Shown here: positions 1 through 11,866 of the stretch, piece by piece
Numbering within the stretch: the stretch's first letter is position 1
How the letters are laid out: every line of letters starts with the position of its first letter
Assembly (NCBI GenBank): GCA_963920765.1
Contig: OY987246.1
Coordinates: 2,110,501 to 2,174,500 of the forward strand
Direction of reading: 5' to 3'
Length of the DNA stretch: 64,000 nt
Source of the DNA: Ulota crispa
Taxonomy: Eukaryota; Streptophyta; Bryopsida; Orthotrichales; Orthotrichaceae
Program-made: the position numbers and the translations under genes
Notes under the pieces: model-generated
Databases searched by the model: none
Told to the model about the DNA's origin: nothing
What the model saw: only the letters and a program-made list of their open reading frames with translations

Positions 1-448
1 CGACTTGATCACCCGTAATGCGAAGCAAGCTAAGAACGTTCATTGGACACTCAACAAAACGGAGAAAAGTATTTGAATATATTTTTTCCTGGTTTCACAA
101 GATATCACTTGAACTCATAGTACTTTGACAATTAATCAAATGATAGTGTTTTTGCTAAATTCCGGCCACCTTTATAAACATTGGAGATTTGGACTATGGT
201 TCATGTTTCTTCATTATTGTTGAGTCTTTATAGGGTTGGAGAGAATTTGGGCTTAACTCACCTGTACTCCTCGCTACTACTTCGGCTATAACTCGAACTT
301 GACTGGATGCAGCATGCTTTGAATGTTGACCTACCAAAAACCACTCTTTTCTACATCTGGTCTCTTCAATTTCCAATTTGCTTCAACTACAAGGCTAGTC
401 ATGAATCCAACTATTCGTAATTAATTTGGTTAGCTTTTTGAGTTGTCT
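1..448. other. AT-rich DNA, nothing recognised
   Basis: No gene, repeat boundary or tandem array that I can support. Confidence 0.4.
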
Positions 449-1424
449 TTAATCCCTAAAGGACCAAGGGGTTGCTTCAAGAAACATTGTCAAAAACTGG
501 GTTTTCTTGGTACGTTGATCAAAAATAAAAATAGATTTTTTTTATTGAAACTTCAACCATACAAAACTACAGTGAAATATTTATCCAATGTGTGGTGAAA
601 CTTTCAGACCATTTGACTGAGCAGATTGTAAGATAATAATGTTTGAAGTAAAAAAAACAACTCTTTTTTCATTCCTGCAAAACAAGGTCGGCAAACTTCA
701 AGCCCTCATGGAGTAGATTTTTTTGCTCTACACAATAATGAGGTTATTGATTATTCATAAGTATATGATATTAGGGTTACTCATGAAAATCTTTTGAAGC
801 AAATATAGAATCTAGCTTATTCTAAATCACCCTGCAATGCAAGGAGGTTTAGTGAATTGGCTATACACTAGTCATTTTTTCATAATTTCTTATGCAACAA
901 AGAAGTTTTTTATTTGAACCAAACGATGAAAAGTTAGAGGCAAACATTTGGAGTGTATGTGAAAAAAGTTTCAAGAACTTTGAATTTACCAAATGCAAAG
1001 ATAATAGGGCTTGAAGTGAAAAGAAATTATTTTTTCTTGAAACCGCCTAAACATAGTTGGACATAGTTAAAAAAGTTTGGCCCCTCTTAGAATGTGATTT
1101 GAGAGTTCAAATTTTCTACCTTTTTTGACAATTGAATACCATATTTTATTAATTACATACATGCCAAATTTCAAAAGTTGATGAGAGTTTTAGCATAAGA
1201 TTCCCCAAAGATGCTTGAGCTCCCCAAGCTGCCCAAATTCTTTTGGGTAGCATAACTTTTGAATAGGGCATCCAATTGGGAAAAAAAACTAGATTTCTAC
1301 TTGGGGATACATATCTACATCTTGTGTAACACTTTTGAGAACATCCAATATGAATTGACTTTGTATGACCCTACCCGAGTTCTCAAGTGTTTGTTAAACA
1401 AACTTTTGGCCCTTTAGGGATTTA
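449..1424. mobile_element. TTAA-type (piggyBac-like) MITE
   Basis: Left end TTAATCCCTAAAGGACCAAG, right end complement GTAAATCCCTAAAGGGCCAA; about 17 of 19 positions match. 976 bp, no coding. Assigned by ends; one flank has decayed from TTAA to TTTA. Confidence 0.6.
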
Positions 1425-2159
1425 CTTACCTAGTTCATCTTTCACCTAATACATTAAAAAAGATAAAATGCAAGAAATTTAGGTAAATGCATTGCAAATT
1501 TGATGAGCAATAATTGCAACTTAGTAGTGGACTCATGCTACCACTACTAATAGAGCCATACTAAGGTGAGTCCATTCACAACCTTGCCCTAAACCCAACT
1601 TGTAGGGTTTGCTATTTCCAATATCAATCAAGATAATTTATCAATCAAGTCTTGGAATGTGTTCTTCTTTCCTTTGCAAGGTTGGGACCATTTAAGTCAT
1701 GTTGTGTATCCCAAAGTGGTAAACCAGAAAGTAGGAAGTAATGAGCAAAAAATAGTTTGGCTAACATTAGAATTGCATGAGTTTAGAGGTTGGCAATGGG
1801 TTTGAAGCACTTTTAACTCCCAAAATTTGCAATAATTTTAGTTTTGCAAATAAAATCATTAAAATTTTGCAATCCCAATATTTCTTACACTACAAGGGAA
1901 TTGTGTCAATTTGGACATCTTTTGTAGATTTGGCCAAGTTGATTTGGACATTTTTTGTATTTTGGGACATTTTTTTGTCATTTTGGACACATTTAGTTAA
2001 TTTGGACATGTCAATTTGGACAATTATTCTTGTAGTATTATCTTCCTACACGGGAAAAAATACGCATTGTCTTAAACTCTTAATAGTTTGTTGCAAAACT
2101 CCTTAAATTATTGGGTATGGGTGCGCTCAATCACCTTAGTGTGTCCATCCATAGTTGAG
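1425..2159. other. AT-rich DNA with a short degenerate TTTGGACAT array
   Basis: 1908-2020 repeats TTTGGACAT irregularly, which produces an open frame across it. Nothing else recognised. Confidence 0.4.
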
Positions 2160-2431
2160 GTTAGATGACATACCGTTTTGTGGGGCCAAGGTAGAAAATT
2201 TCAGCTTCTTCACCCTCCAAAAAATATAAGAGTTTAGATATTTACCATCAAGAGATTGAATTTGGAAATTTGAATTCACATTTAGATTTGGAAACTTCAA
2301 TTTAATTTGAAATCAACAAGAAGAATATCATTGAACAACGCCATTAAAGGGGGCAAATTGTTACTTTAACCCTCATGGGAAAAATCTTTGAGATTTTGCT
2401 GCCTTGGCCCCATGAAAAGGCGTCATCTAAC
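2160..2431. mobile_element. MITE with about 30-bp inverted ends, Mutator-like relative
   Basis: Ends GTTAGATGAC...GGGGCCAAGG (2160-2191) and its complement at 2402-2431, with a few mismatches. The interior (TTTACCATCAAGAGATTGAA and following) resembles the interior of the Mutator-like element at 27497, suggesting kinship. No clear target duplication. Confidence 0.55.
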
Positions 2432-2454
2432 TCTAGCAGGGAATGTTATTTCAT

Positions 2455-2695
2455 GATCGGGGATTTGTGAGCTGTGAGCCGTGAGCAGGGATTTTTTGTC
2501 AAATTAATAAATTCCACCTATAACCATGTACATAAAGCCCTATAATTGTGCATTTTATACTAACATCTCTTGAAAAACCTATTGTTAATTGTTTCATTGA
2601 TTTTGAATTGAGAATTTGTTCTTGCTCACAGAATCTTGAATCCCCGCTCACGTTTCACCGATTTACGCTCACCAAATAGCATCGTCCAACATATA
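2455..2695 (+). repeat. Dispersed repeat, inverted copy at 33330-33570
   Basis: About 240 bp shared with 33330-33570 on the other strand: GTGAGC-rich ends around a core containing AATTGTGCATTTTA and ACATAAAGCCCTATA. The two copies differ by many substitutions. Family not recognised. Confidence 0.55.
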
Positions 2696-3107
2696 TTTTT
2701 CCTGATAATATGGACACAAAGTCCATGGTTTCTGCCCTTACACTGATTTTACTTCCTCTACAAGGTCATATAAATAGTCTATTTTGAACGATCAACCGAC
2801 TATCATTCCACAAAGTGCCACTTTTCCCTTTAAATTGAGTCCCTTGAATCAGCTTCTAAAACTACAAGGTGTTTCACACTACTCCCCTGTTCCATATGTG
2901 TAAGTTTCATTTCAATGTAAGATTGCAGCTTTATTAGGCTAAAAAGAGAAAAGACATTAAAAATTACAAGTAGCTTTGAATATTTTAGGTTGGTGATATA
3001 TGTTCAAAGTTGAGTTTAAGCTTTTGTTTGATTCAACTCTTGAGAAAAGTTCCATCTTCATTAGAGCCAAAAATTCCAAAGTACCTTGCCATTTAGGCAT
3101 TTCCGAG
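2696..3107. other. AT-rich DNA, nothing recognised
   Basis: No coding or repeat boundary that I can support. Confidence 0.35.
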
Positions 3108-4015
3108 TGAACCGGCAAGTCCAAAGCCAAGTCCGCTCCAAAACTGTCATTTCTAGTACAAGTACCAAATTTTATAAAAATAACATTTTTGGACACATGT
3201 GTAAGATTTTGCACTACACTAATATCAAAAAATATGAAAAGAATTTAGAAATTTCACCATGTAGATTGTAAGATGTTTGAGTTTGAATTGACAAAAATTT
3301 GTTTTTTGTCTTTACAAAAATCTGGGCAACTACACTTCACAAGGTCATATTTGTATGAAAAAAAGTTCAAACAGTTATAACTTTTTGAATTTGTTCTTCA
3401 AAGCAAGTTGGATACACACTTAGAACTTTTCAAATCATTTGGAATTGTACAACACATGGGGAAAATTAGTAAGTAAAAAGAAGAAAATGATTTAGAACAC
3501 AAAATTGTTCAAAGTTCAATTGTGCAAATGAATTGTGTGAATTCCAATTGTAATAATATTGTAAGCAATTTACATCCTTAGGTTTTTTTTTTCCAAAATA
3601 TTGAAAATTGAGTAAAATAAATGACTTCAACGTTTTTCTTAGAGTAGGAAATCCATAACTGCCCGCTAACAAAATCTCCTCATAACTTTCATCTCATTGA
3701 TCAAAGCTAAAAGATCCAAAGCTTCTCATGATAAACCTAAAGAACCAATTTTAAAGAAAAAAAGAAGTTTAAATGTAAATTTTAAAGAAGTTTAATGTCT
3801 GCCCGACAAATAATGAAAACTACATATCATGCAATAACTTTTGAACCATGAAGTCAAAATTTATGAAATTTGTTGGAGCTTAAAGCTACTCCTTGGAAAC
3901 ATCATGACTTATGTGTGAAAACTTCAAAGAAAAAAAAGAAAAAAAATCCATTGATAGTGAGCTGCCCAAAATTGCTATGTTGCCAAAAAAGGATGCTCAA
4001 GGCTTTAGGGGTTAG
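3108..4015. mobile_element. Degenerate TTAA-type MITE, same family as 25015-25935
   Basis: 3360-3660 aligns with 25200-25600 (CAAATCATTTGGAATT...TACAACA, TTTTTTCCAAAATA, AGAGTAG.AATCCATA). The right end reads CTTTAGGGGTTAG at 4003-4015, one base from TTAA. The left end is too decayed to place exactly. Confidence 0.5.
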
Positions 4016-4070
4016 AACATGGGACTTGAACCATAGTATAAATTGCCAAGTCCCAATCTTTATCCTTGAC

Positions 4071-4388
4071 TAAGGTAGCCACACCCATAACCGTCACTGT
4101 ACCCATAATCATCACCTTTGAAATCTTGGAAAATATGTGAAAGTAAACAGATGTAATGACAAGGATGTACAACACGTGAACATGAAACCTTAGTGTTGGT
4201 TATGGGTGCAATGGCAGTTTACTCTTTAAAAATTCACAACTTATTCTCACATTATCCACATAATACATTCAAAAATGCAGACTTATTATTTTTCTGTTGC
4301 TAATAAGATCCTATAGTTTGCTAAATGTTTATTATTAGTCATCATGTTCAAACCCCTTAGTTTGACGGTTATGGGTGCTGCTACCTTA
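4071..4388. mobile_element. TA-flanked MITE, AGGTAG family
   Basis: 318 bp between TAAGGTAGCCACACCCATAA and TATGGGTGCTGCTACCTTA. Reading TA as target duplication leaves inverted ends AGGTAGC...; the ends pair over about 26 bp. Confidence 0.65.
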
Positions 4389-5295
4389 ATCAAATGTTGA
4401 AACTTTATTGGAAATGTGAACACAAGAATTTGTGTAGATGGCTCCTAAGATTTGGTGGATCCTTGTACTTGATTTCACATTTTACAAAATCATATCTTAC
4501 ATTCTAAAATGATGGATCATGATTAGCCCATTCATTATTTTTTGTATACATAGAAAGTGAAAGCAACTCCAATCAAGTTGGTATGAAGCCATGCCAACAA
4601 CTATACATGTGTGGGTAATGGGTAATATTCAAAATTGTTTATTTGGCAAATTTTTTTTTTGATGCAACACCCATACTAAGATACTTGGCAATCTCCCTAC
4701 TTGAACTCTCATGCTTGGCACTCTAGTAGCACTCTTTAGCAAGTTCAAAATAGTAATCTAGAAACAAATATTCTTGACTATGGTGCCATTGCCCCTCCTA
4801 TTGTATCTTGCGCATAAAAATGCAGTGAATTTTCAAATGATGAAGATTGGTTTGTTAATGTATTTTGCATATTTTGCAAAACAAGAAATCTGAAATAGAG
4901 TATTGTGTAGCAAGAGTGCATTAGATGGCGTTGGTATTAGACAAACCCATAACTAAGAGCTAAGAACAAACTCCCTTATTAAAATAATGGTATCAAGCAC
5001 AAAGCATGAATTGAGGATGCTTTTACTTCCTCATGCATCATCATAGCCTCCAATATCTCTTGTCGGGCTAGCACTTTGTTGCAATATCTTGACCTTGGAA
5101 TAATGCATACCATACTTCATATTCTATGACCTTGCCTACAACAATTGACATTTGTTGTATCATAGCAAAAGCAATAATCTCCTAAGTGACAAGAATGTCA
5201 AATGTAATGCAAGCTCCATGTACTATAAGTCCATGATTCATTCCACTTGTTCATTCTTGTGCGTAAAATTCATAAGATTCAAAATAGGAACTATG
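4389..5295. other. AT-rich DNA, nothing recognised
   Basis: Contains a few CACCCATA stretches like those in the AGGTAG-family ends but no pair that defines an element. Confidence 0.35.
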
Positions 5296-6259
5296 TTCAC
5301 CTCTAAAGGCCCAAGCTTTTTTTTTTGCGAAAAACACTAAAAACTGCCACTATTGGGGGAATAAGTAGAATGGTAGGAAAACCAGGTTTTTTTGGAAATC
5401 CAACCATAAGATCTTGCCCTAGACTCTAGGAGGTACTTGCGGGAAAAAAATCAGCTCATTCTAGATGTAGAGGAGTGAGATACTGACATACAAAATGAAA
5501 AAAAAAAGTTTTTTCCCCTATTGCACAAAAACTTTAGAAGCCTTTGATCACTCCTATATCAAAAAAATTGCTCTACACAAATTTGAGGTTTGTTTTTTCC
5601 ACGTAGAAGACCAAGTTAGGTATGTGTGGGAGAATTTTCAAATGAATTGGAGGTGTGAATCATACTTTGTAAAATCTTGCAATGGTTTAAGGTCATGAAA
5701 TTTGCATATACACTAGGCAAAAGTGGAGGATTTATGCAAAATTCAAAAATGTGAGTTACTTTGATCCAAATGGTGAAAACCAAGGAATCTTAGTCTACTA
5801 CAACTTGGGGAAAAAAAGAGTCAAAAAAATAATACATAAAGAGCTCAAAAAAGTAAAGCACAAAATTTTACAAGGGGCAAAAGAAATGGAGGTTTGGTAG
5901 TCCCACACCTACCCGCAAACTAAAACTTCTCATAACTTTCATCTCATCAATTGGGATTGAATGATTCAAAGCTTCCCACATATATAAAAATCTAAAGAAC
6001 CAATTTTAGTTTTTAGTTTTAAAAAAAATGCTATGTTTAATTTTTTTTCTAGGCTGCCTACCCTCCCCTCTTTTTTGGACATTATGCATAACTTCTTCAA
6101 TAAATGTTGGAATGAAGAAAAAATTAGATGCCCATGTAGATTTTTGAATTCCCCATTTTCCATAAAAAATTCAGAAAATCACATAAAGTAGTTTAGTTCT
6201 AGGTACACACCCAAAACCCCACTTGGCTCCCAAGGTGCCACTTGGGCCTTTAGAATTAA
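5296..6259 (-). mobile_element. TTAA-type MITE, inverted twin of 7362-8332
   Basis: 964 bp. 5341-6235 is the reverse complement of 7387-8281 apart from two one-base differences in homopolymer runs that I could find. Both extreme ends diverge from the twin and from the TTAACCCC consensus (TTCACCTCTAAAGG and CCTTTAGAATTAA). A 65-residue open frame (5966-6163) occurs identically in the twin and is not a gene. Confidence 0.75.
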
Positions 6260-6411
6260 CGATTGTTTGTGGTGGTTTTACATTGAAATAATTTGACTAT
6301 GTGCAAAGACAATAAGATCAAAATTCTCAAGAATTGCCTAGTTTTGGTTGGGTAACCAGTTTCTTTTGCTAGTTGTGATTGGGATTGTCATGATCGAATC
6401 ACTCACCTGAT

Positions 6412-6725
6412 AAGATAGGAGGCTCATAAATGGAGCATCTTAGGGCTGAAACTGAATTTTGGGTAGGTGAAACTCCTTGAAATGATTTTCAGTAGACTTT
6501 CCTTGAAAGACAAGAAGAATCTACATCTAACTCAAGTTGTTTCATATTTTTTGGAACTTTGTGAAATAAGTTATGAATATTTGAAATGGAAAGGCCATAG
6601 GGCTCTATAATGGAGCACCTCCTCAAATGTACATGAACTGTACATTGTTGAAGGGTTATGAAAATTAAGATGTACAAGAAAAGTACACTTGAGAAGGTGC
6701 TCCAAATTTGAGCCTCCTACCTTAC
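6412..6725. mobile_element. TA-flanked MITE, AGGTAG family
   Basis: Ends TAAGATAGGAGGCTC and GAGCCTCCTACCTTA pair over 15 bp with one mismatch. The interior has GTACATGAACTGTACATT. Sits in the spacer between the two inverted twins. Confidence 0.7.
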
Positions 6726-6734
6726 TAAAGTATG

Positions 6735-7078
6735 TAAGGTAGGAGACTCATGAATGGATCATGTAAGGGTTGAAACTAAATTTTGGGGAGATCAAATTTC
6801 TTGAAATATTTTTCAATAAATCAATAAATTTTCCTTTAAAAGCAAGAGGACTTGGCATTTGACCTAAGTGGTTTCATATTTTTTTGGAACTCGGTGAAAT
6901 TGGTTATGAAATCTTGAGGTTGGAATGGCATAGGGCCCTAAAAGGGATCGCCTCCTCAAATGTACATTATATGTACATTGTTGAAGCCAATGAACAACAA
7001 CATATACAGCGATAGTATTGTACATTTTAGAAGGTGATCCATTTTAGAGTCCAGGCCAAATTAGAACCTCCTATCTTA
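6735..7078. mobile_element. TA-flanked MITE, AGGTAG family
   Basis: Diverged sibling of 6412-6725, only 9 bp away and in the same orientation. Ends TAAGGTAGGAGACTC and GAACCTCCTATCTTA. Confidence 0.65.
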
Positions 7079-7205
7079 CAAAACTCTACTTTAGTTGAAT
7101 TATGGACTATTCCACAAAATGCTGCTTGTATGTTTGCAGAACTTCTATGAAATATTTTTATAGCTTAAAATGTGAAGACTTAGTTATTTCAAAAGTTTTA
7201 AAACA

Positions 7206-7336
7206 CTTAGGGCATGTTATCACTTATTGTTAAGAGAAATAGTAGCTAAGGATAATAAGATGCATTTGGACAAACCTTTAGAATGTATTCAGATTGCTAA
7301 TACCTCTTATAACACCAAGTGTGAACATACCCTAAG
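7206..7336. mobile_element. 131-bp MITE, GGGTATGTT family
   Basis: Ends CTTAGGGCATGTTATCACTT and AAGTGTGAACATACCCTAAG pair over about 26 bp. A sibling is at 22372-22502. The GGG start and TTA next to it suggest PIF/Harbinger, not proven. Confidence 0.6.
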
Positions 7337-7361
7337 CAATATTTTAAGCTCCTTGAGCTGA

Positions 7362-8332
7362 TTAACCCGTAAAGGCCCAAGTGGTCCCTTGGGAGCCAAG
7401 TGGGGTTTTGGGTGTGTACCTAGAACTAAACTACTTTATGTGATTTTCTGAATTTTTATGGAAAATGGGGAATTCAAAAATCTACATGGGCATCTAATTT
7501 TTTCTTCATTCCAACATTTATTGAAGAAGTTATGCATAATGTCCAAAAAAGAGGGGAGGGTAGGCAGCCTAGAAAAAAAATTAAACATAGCATTTTTTTT
7601 AAAACTAAAAACTAAAATTGGTTCTTTAGATTTTTATATATGTGGGAAGCTTTGAATCATTCAATCCCAATTGATGAGATGAAAGTTATGAGAAGTTTTA
7701 GTTTGCGGGTAGGTGTGGGACTACCAAACCTCCATTTCTTTTGCCCCTTGTAAAATTTTGTGCTTTACTTTTTTGAGCTCTTTATGTATTATTTTTTTGA
7801 CTCTTTTTTTCCCCAAGTTGTAGTAGACTAAGATTCCTTGGTTTTCACCATTTGGATCAAAGTAACTCACATTTTTGAATTTTGCATAAATCCTCCACTT
7901 TTGCCTAGTGTATATGCAAATTTCATGACCTTAAACCATTGCAAGATTTTACAAAGTATGATTCACACCTCCAATTCATTTGAAAATTCTCCCACACATA
8001 CCTAACTTGGTCTTCTACGTGGAAAAAACAAACCTCAAATTTGTGTAGAGCAATTTTTTTGATATAGGAGTGATCAAAGGCTTCTAAAGTTTTTGTGCAA
8101 TAGGGGAAAAAACTTTTTTTTTTTCATTTTGTATGTCAGTATCTCACTCCTCTACATCTAGAATGAGCTGATTTTTTTCCCGCAAGTACCTCCTAGAGTC
8201 TAGGGCAAGATCTTATGGTTGGATTTCCAAAAAAACCTGGTTTTCCTACCATTCTACTTATTCCCCCAATAGTGGCAGTTTTCAATGACTTTCACATAAA
8301 AAAGGGCTTGGGTTTGGACCTTCAGGTGTTAA
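7362..8332 (+). mobile_element. TTAA-type MITE, twin of 5296-6259
   Basis: 971 bp, TTAACCCGTAAAGGCCCAAG at left; right end GGACCTTCAGGTGTTAA. Homologous to 13521-14696 and 30779-31710. Shares its right TTAA (8329-8332) with the next element. Confidence 0.75.
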
Positions 8333-8576
8333 CCGCTGAGCGCTCAGCACAAGTTTGCTCAAACCCAAACCCTTTGGAATTCATTCAAATTTAACTATCA
8401 CCTAAAGGAGATCCAATTTAAATTGATTGTACCAATTGATAGAGAACCAGGGCCTAGAGCTCCGAGAAAAAGGACATGTCCTTTGACCGTACCATTCAAA
8501 AGATTATAATGGTCAAACTATATATTTTTTCAAACCCAGAGGCCATATTTTGGTTCCTTGGGCGCTTAGGGGTTAA
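8329..8576. mobile_element. TTAA-type MITE, 248 bp
   Basis: TTAACCGCTGAGCGC at left and GCGCTTAGGGGTTAA at right pair at 13 of 15 positions. Shares TTAA with elements on both sides. Confidence 0.65.
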
Positions 8577-8937
8577 CCCCTAAATGTTAAAGAGGACGAA
8601 AAACGTCCTCTGGCTCTGAAAAAAGATTATGTGATTTAGAAAAAAGTTGTCTTTCATCTGATTTTTTTTTCAAAAGTGACCAGAAACACATGGTTCATCC
8701 TGTAAGGCAAAAAATTACCTCATGAGATGCATTCATATTTTTTTGTAACCCAAATTGTGATAAGATTCAAAAACAAGGTGTGAGGTCCCAAGCTGCCCTT
8801 CTTGCAACTTTTATGAGGGTACCATGCACTATTGACTTTTGCAACTTTATAGAACAAAGTTTTAATGGGTGGGCACCTGCCACACCATTGTAGAAACCAC
8901 TGTAGAGGGCAGGCACGGCCACCCATCTGACGCTTAA
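8573..8937 (+). mobile_element. TTAA-type MITE, 365-bp family
   Basis: TTAACCCCTAAATGTTAAAG at left, CATCTGACGCTTAA at right. Near the left end GGACGAAAAACGTCC forms a small palindrome. Copies at 51437, 52771 (inverted), 54566 (inverted) and 62832. Overlapping minus-strand open frames here and in the 62832 copy are non-coding. Confidence 0.75.
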
Positions 8938-9441
8938 GAGCATCTCCACTGGTTGGCTCCCGCCTATGATTTACCATGGCCTTAGGGTTGTTTTTGATTT
9001 TAGAGTGTCCAGCGTTGACAAGGTGATGGCAAATTTTTGCCCAGCCTCTTCAAAGAAGGCACCTGGCACTCTCAACTTCCGTGGTACTTTTCATTTGTTG
9101 CGTGCTTGAATCATGGCTCTGACCCTTTTATTTATTGCCTTGATGGTTGGTGAAGCCCCAATTTATTTGCCATCAGTTCTCTAAAGTCCAAACTGCTAAC
9201 CTGCCCATGTTGCCGTGGCAAAAATGCTTGGAGCATTCAAAAGTTGCAGCTAATTTTGGCATAGTTTTTGATTCCAAACCTTGTAATGCATACTCTTAAA
9301 CTCAATCTGGTGAACACGGGAATTACATAACAAGCCAATTCTCCATGAAGGGGCTGGATTGAGCCATATGGCGTGTCATTCCACCGATGCTCTAAGGGTC
9401 AAAGAAAAAATCACACTTGGAGCCACTCGTTGAAGATGCTC
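8938..9441. mobile_element. PIF/Harbinger-like MITE, GAGCATCTC family
   Basis: 504 bp with TAA on both sides (8935-8937, 9442-9444), ends GAGCATCTCCACTGGTTGGC and the complement of GAGCATCTTCAACGAG. The left TAA belongs to the TTAA of the preceding element. GC is higher than nearby. Confidence 0.65.
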
Positions 9442-10274
9442 TAACAAAAGGTGTTCTTTGTAATGGTTGAACTCTAAGTCATGTGACTTACAACAGCACC
9501 CACAGGCTAGAGGGTTCTAGGTTCACTCCATTAATAAATAACTGGACGTCTGGACCCCCTGGCCCATTCAACTCATTAGAAGTACCAAAATCTCTGGTTC
9601 AATGAACTTCCTTGCTTGGTGTCTAGAAAAATATGCCTCTCTTTTTTTGAATGTAAATTTGATTAATGTACACTTAAAGGAAAGAAAAGAAATGCAAGGA
9701 AAGAAAAGAAAAGAAAAAGAAAAAATAAGGAGAAGAGTAAAGTTTTGTGAACTTGAATCCTTGCTTAATTAAACCATTTTGTATTTACCCATAAAAATGC
9801 TAGCGTTCAGTATATGAACAATGAATGATTTCAATGCTTGCCATGAAATAGATGAAGTACAATCAAACAGGCTTAGATTTATTTATTTTGGACTAATTTT
9901 CAACTATGTGATTAGTTTGATCACTAAATGCTTCTTGATTGTTGTAGAAGGGTTTTAATTAATTTATGTAAAGATGGGAGAAACATTTTTTTTGCAAAAT
10001 GAAGACATTATTGCTGGAATCTTCTTGAGACATGATCAAATATGCCTAAATCTGCATAGTTTTTTTAGTTTGTTCAATCAGAATTCAGAATTGGCCAAAT
10101 AGAAACTTTGGCGCATTTGTTTGCAAAACCTAACATTTCCAATACTGGACTACAGTATCACTGAATAAGTTAGTTCAATTTGAAACAACTGAACAATATA
10201 ACCTTTATAAATTAACTCATAAACTATAAATTATACTTCTATCACCACTGAAATATTTTAACTGGATTTGGTTG
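9442..10274. other. AT-rich DNA with a purine-rich tract
   Basis: 9676-9735 is almost purely A and G (AAGAAAAG units). No gene recognised. Confidence 0.4.
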
Positions 10275-10502
10275 TTAACCCCTGAAGGACCTTGGGCTCT
10301 AGAGATATGGTACTAAATATAGTTGCAACCAATATTCAAAAGTTTGAATTAGCTAGAAATTGAGTGTTACAACCACACATATTGAAAGGTTGTATGATGG
10401 CGGGTGCATACAAAAATTTGAAAAGCCCTCAAAGTAGTTCAAATACGTTACATACGGCCCGTACATATGGCCACAAAGGGCTTTGTGCCGTTCAGGGGTT
10501 AA
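10275..10502 (+). mobile_element. TTAA-type MITE, 228-bp family
   Basis: TTAACCCCTGAAGG at left, TTCAGGGGTTAA at right. Near the right end ACGGCC repeats in inverted form. Sibling at 49841-50072. Confidence 0.75.
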
Positions 10503-11406
10503 CTGCACAAAGTACTTTAATTACAATTCTGCAAAAAAATGATTTAGAAACATGAAGTCTAGTATTTGTTGGATCTAAGTTTCATAGTTTCATCTTTCTC
10601 TCAAGTTTTTTTAAATAATTAAGTTTAATATCATAAAAATACTTTCCTTTGTTTGGTAAGTGATTTCTTTGAAGGAGCACATGTAATAATCCGAAAAAAG
10701 TTTCCAAAAATTATAGAGAATGGAAACCAACGTAAACGAATGTCGTTACCTTATGTATTCTTATCAACAGGCGTGTTTTGGTTTGAACAAGAGGACTAAT
10801 TGTCAGTTTTAAACAAATTTGTTATCAATGCTTAGAAATTATAATTTTTAAAATTATGAAGTGCCTATGAATGTCATGGTAGGATGAGTCAAATTTATTC
10901 TTTCAATTCAGAATATTAGCTAATCAAAACTTAAGGGTGTTTAGCATGACCTTGTTGAAATATTCAATTGGATGTTTTTGGCTTGTACTCCTAATATGTC
11001 ACAAGAGTTCCAAAATAAATTTTTTCAAATTCTCACAAAGAAAACTTTTGCACTTGAAGATGATATTAAATTTTTCTTACATTGCAAGGTGATCAAGGAC
11101 AAAATTGTCACCAATTGGACCTTCAAGAAACTACCCCACGTCGAAAAGCTCATGTTTAAAAAAAATAAGAATTAAAATACAGAAATTTGCCCTTTGTAGT
11201 TGGTCAACTTTGTCTTCTTTTGCATGTCTAAGCTTATTTAGGGTCTTTGAACCCAAATTTGAATCCAAGATTTTCAAAGATATCTTCGACTGGCAGATTT
11301 CTGGATTCTTGTGCGTTCTACAAAGTGAAAAATTCACCCTTGTTCACAAGATAACTTAGTGTATCCTCATACATCAATGCAGTGTTTTGAAGCCCACTAG
11401 GACTAT
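10503..11406. other. AT-rich DNA, nothing recognised
   Basis: Only short open frames without family resemblance. Confidence 0.35.
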
Positions 11407-11866
11407 GGGGTTGTTCACACTACATCCCACGCTCCATAATTGGAAGTCCCATCTCAACTCAAGATCCCAACTTCATTGGGTTGTTGAGGATAAAAAGGAG
11501 TATTAAAAAAATTCATATATTTTACCCAAGAATATCGTTAAGATTTGGGTTGAAAATTGGGTTTAGCAAAATGGTGGACCCAAATCTTGAGTGTAGTCCC
11601 ACCTTCTTTGACACCAATTTTTTTAACCCTTGAACGGCGAAGGGGACGATTTCCGTCCCCAGAAATACACGAGGGCCGTGTACCCACAATCACACCCTGA
11701 CGTTCAAGGGTTAAAATGCTGTCATATAAGCAATGAAGATATGGGGCTTGACACATAGTGTGAAGGGCCCAGTCCCAACTTTGCGCTTTACACCAATGGG
11801 ACTCTCAGATATCAGTGGGACTTGGGACATGGGACATGGGACATGGTGTGAAGTGTGAACCGCCCC
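11407..11866. mobile_element. MITE with GGGG ends, hosts a nested TTAA element
   Basis: Ends GGGGTTGTTCACACTACATC and GTGTGAAGTGTGAACCGCCCC, related to the PIF/Harbinger-like element at 60953. 11827-11850 repeats GGACATG. 11623-11714 is a later insertion. Confidence 0.55.
11623..11714. mobile_element. Minimal TTAA-type MITE, 92 bp
   Basis: Perfect 14-bp ends TTAACCCTTGAACG and CGTTCAAGGGTTAA. 11642-11660 is the hairpin GGGGACGATTTCCGTCCCC. Nested inside 11407-11866. Confidence 0.75.

Noticed and set aside
5966-7655. Identical 65-residue frames at 5966-6163 (-) and 7458-7655 (+)
   Set aside because: Identity is due to the inverted twin MITEs, and related copies do not keep the frame.
9480-9540. 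tRNA-like T-loop (GGTTCTAGGTTCACTCC)
   Set aside because: No matching acceptor stem, D-loop or anticodon arm could be folded.
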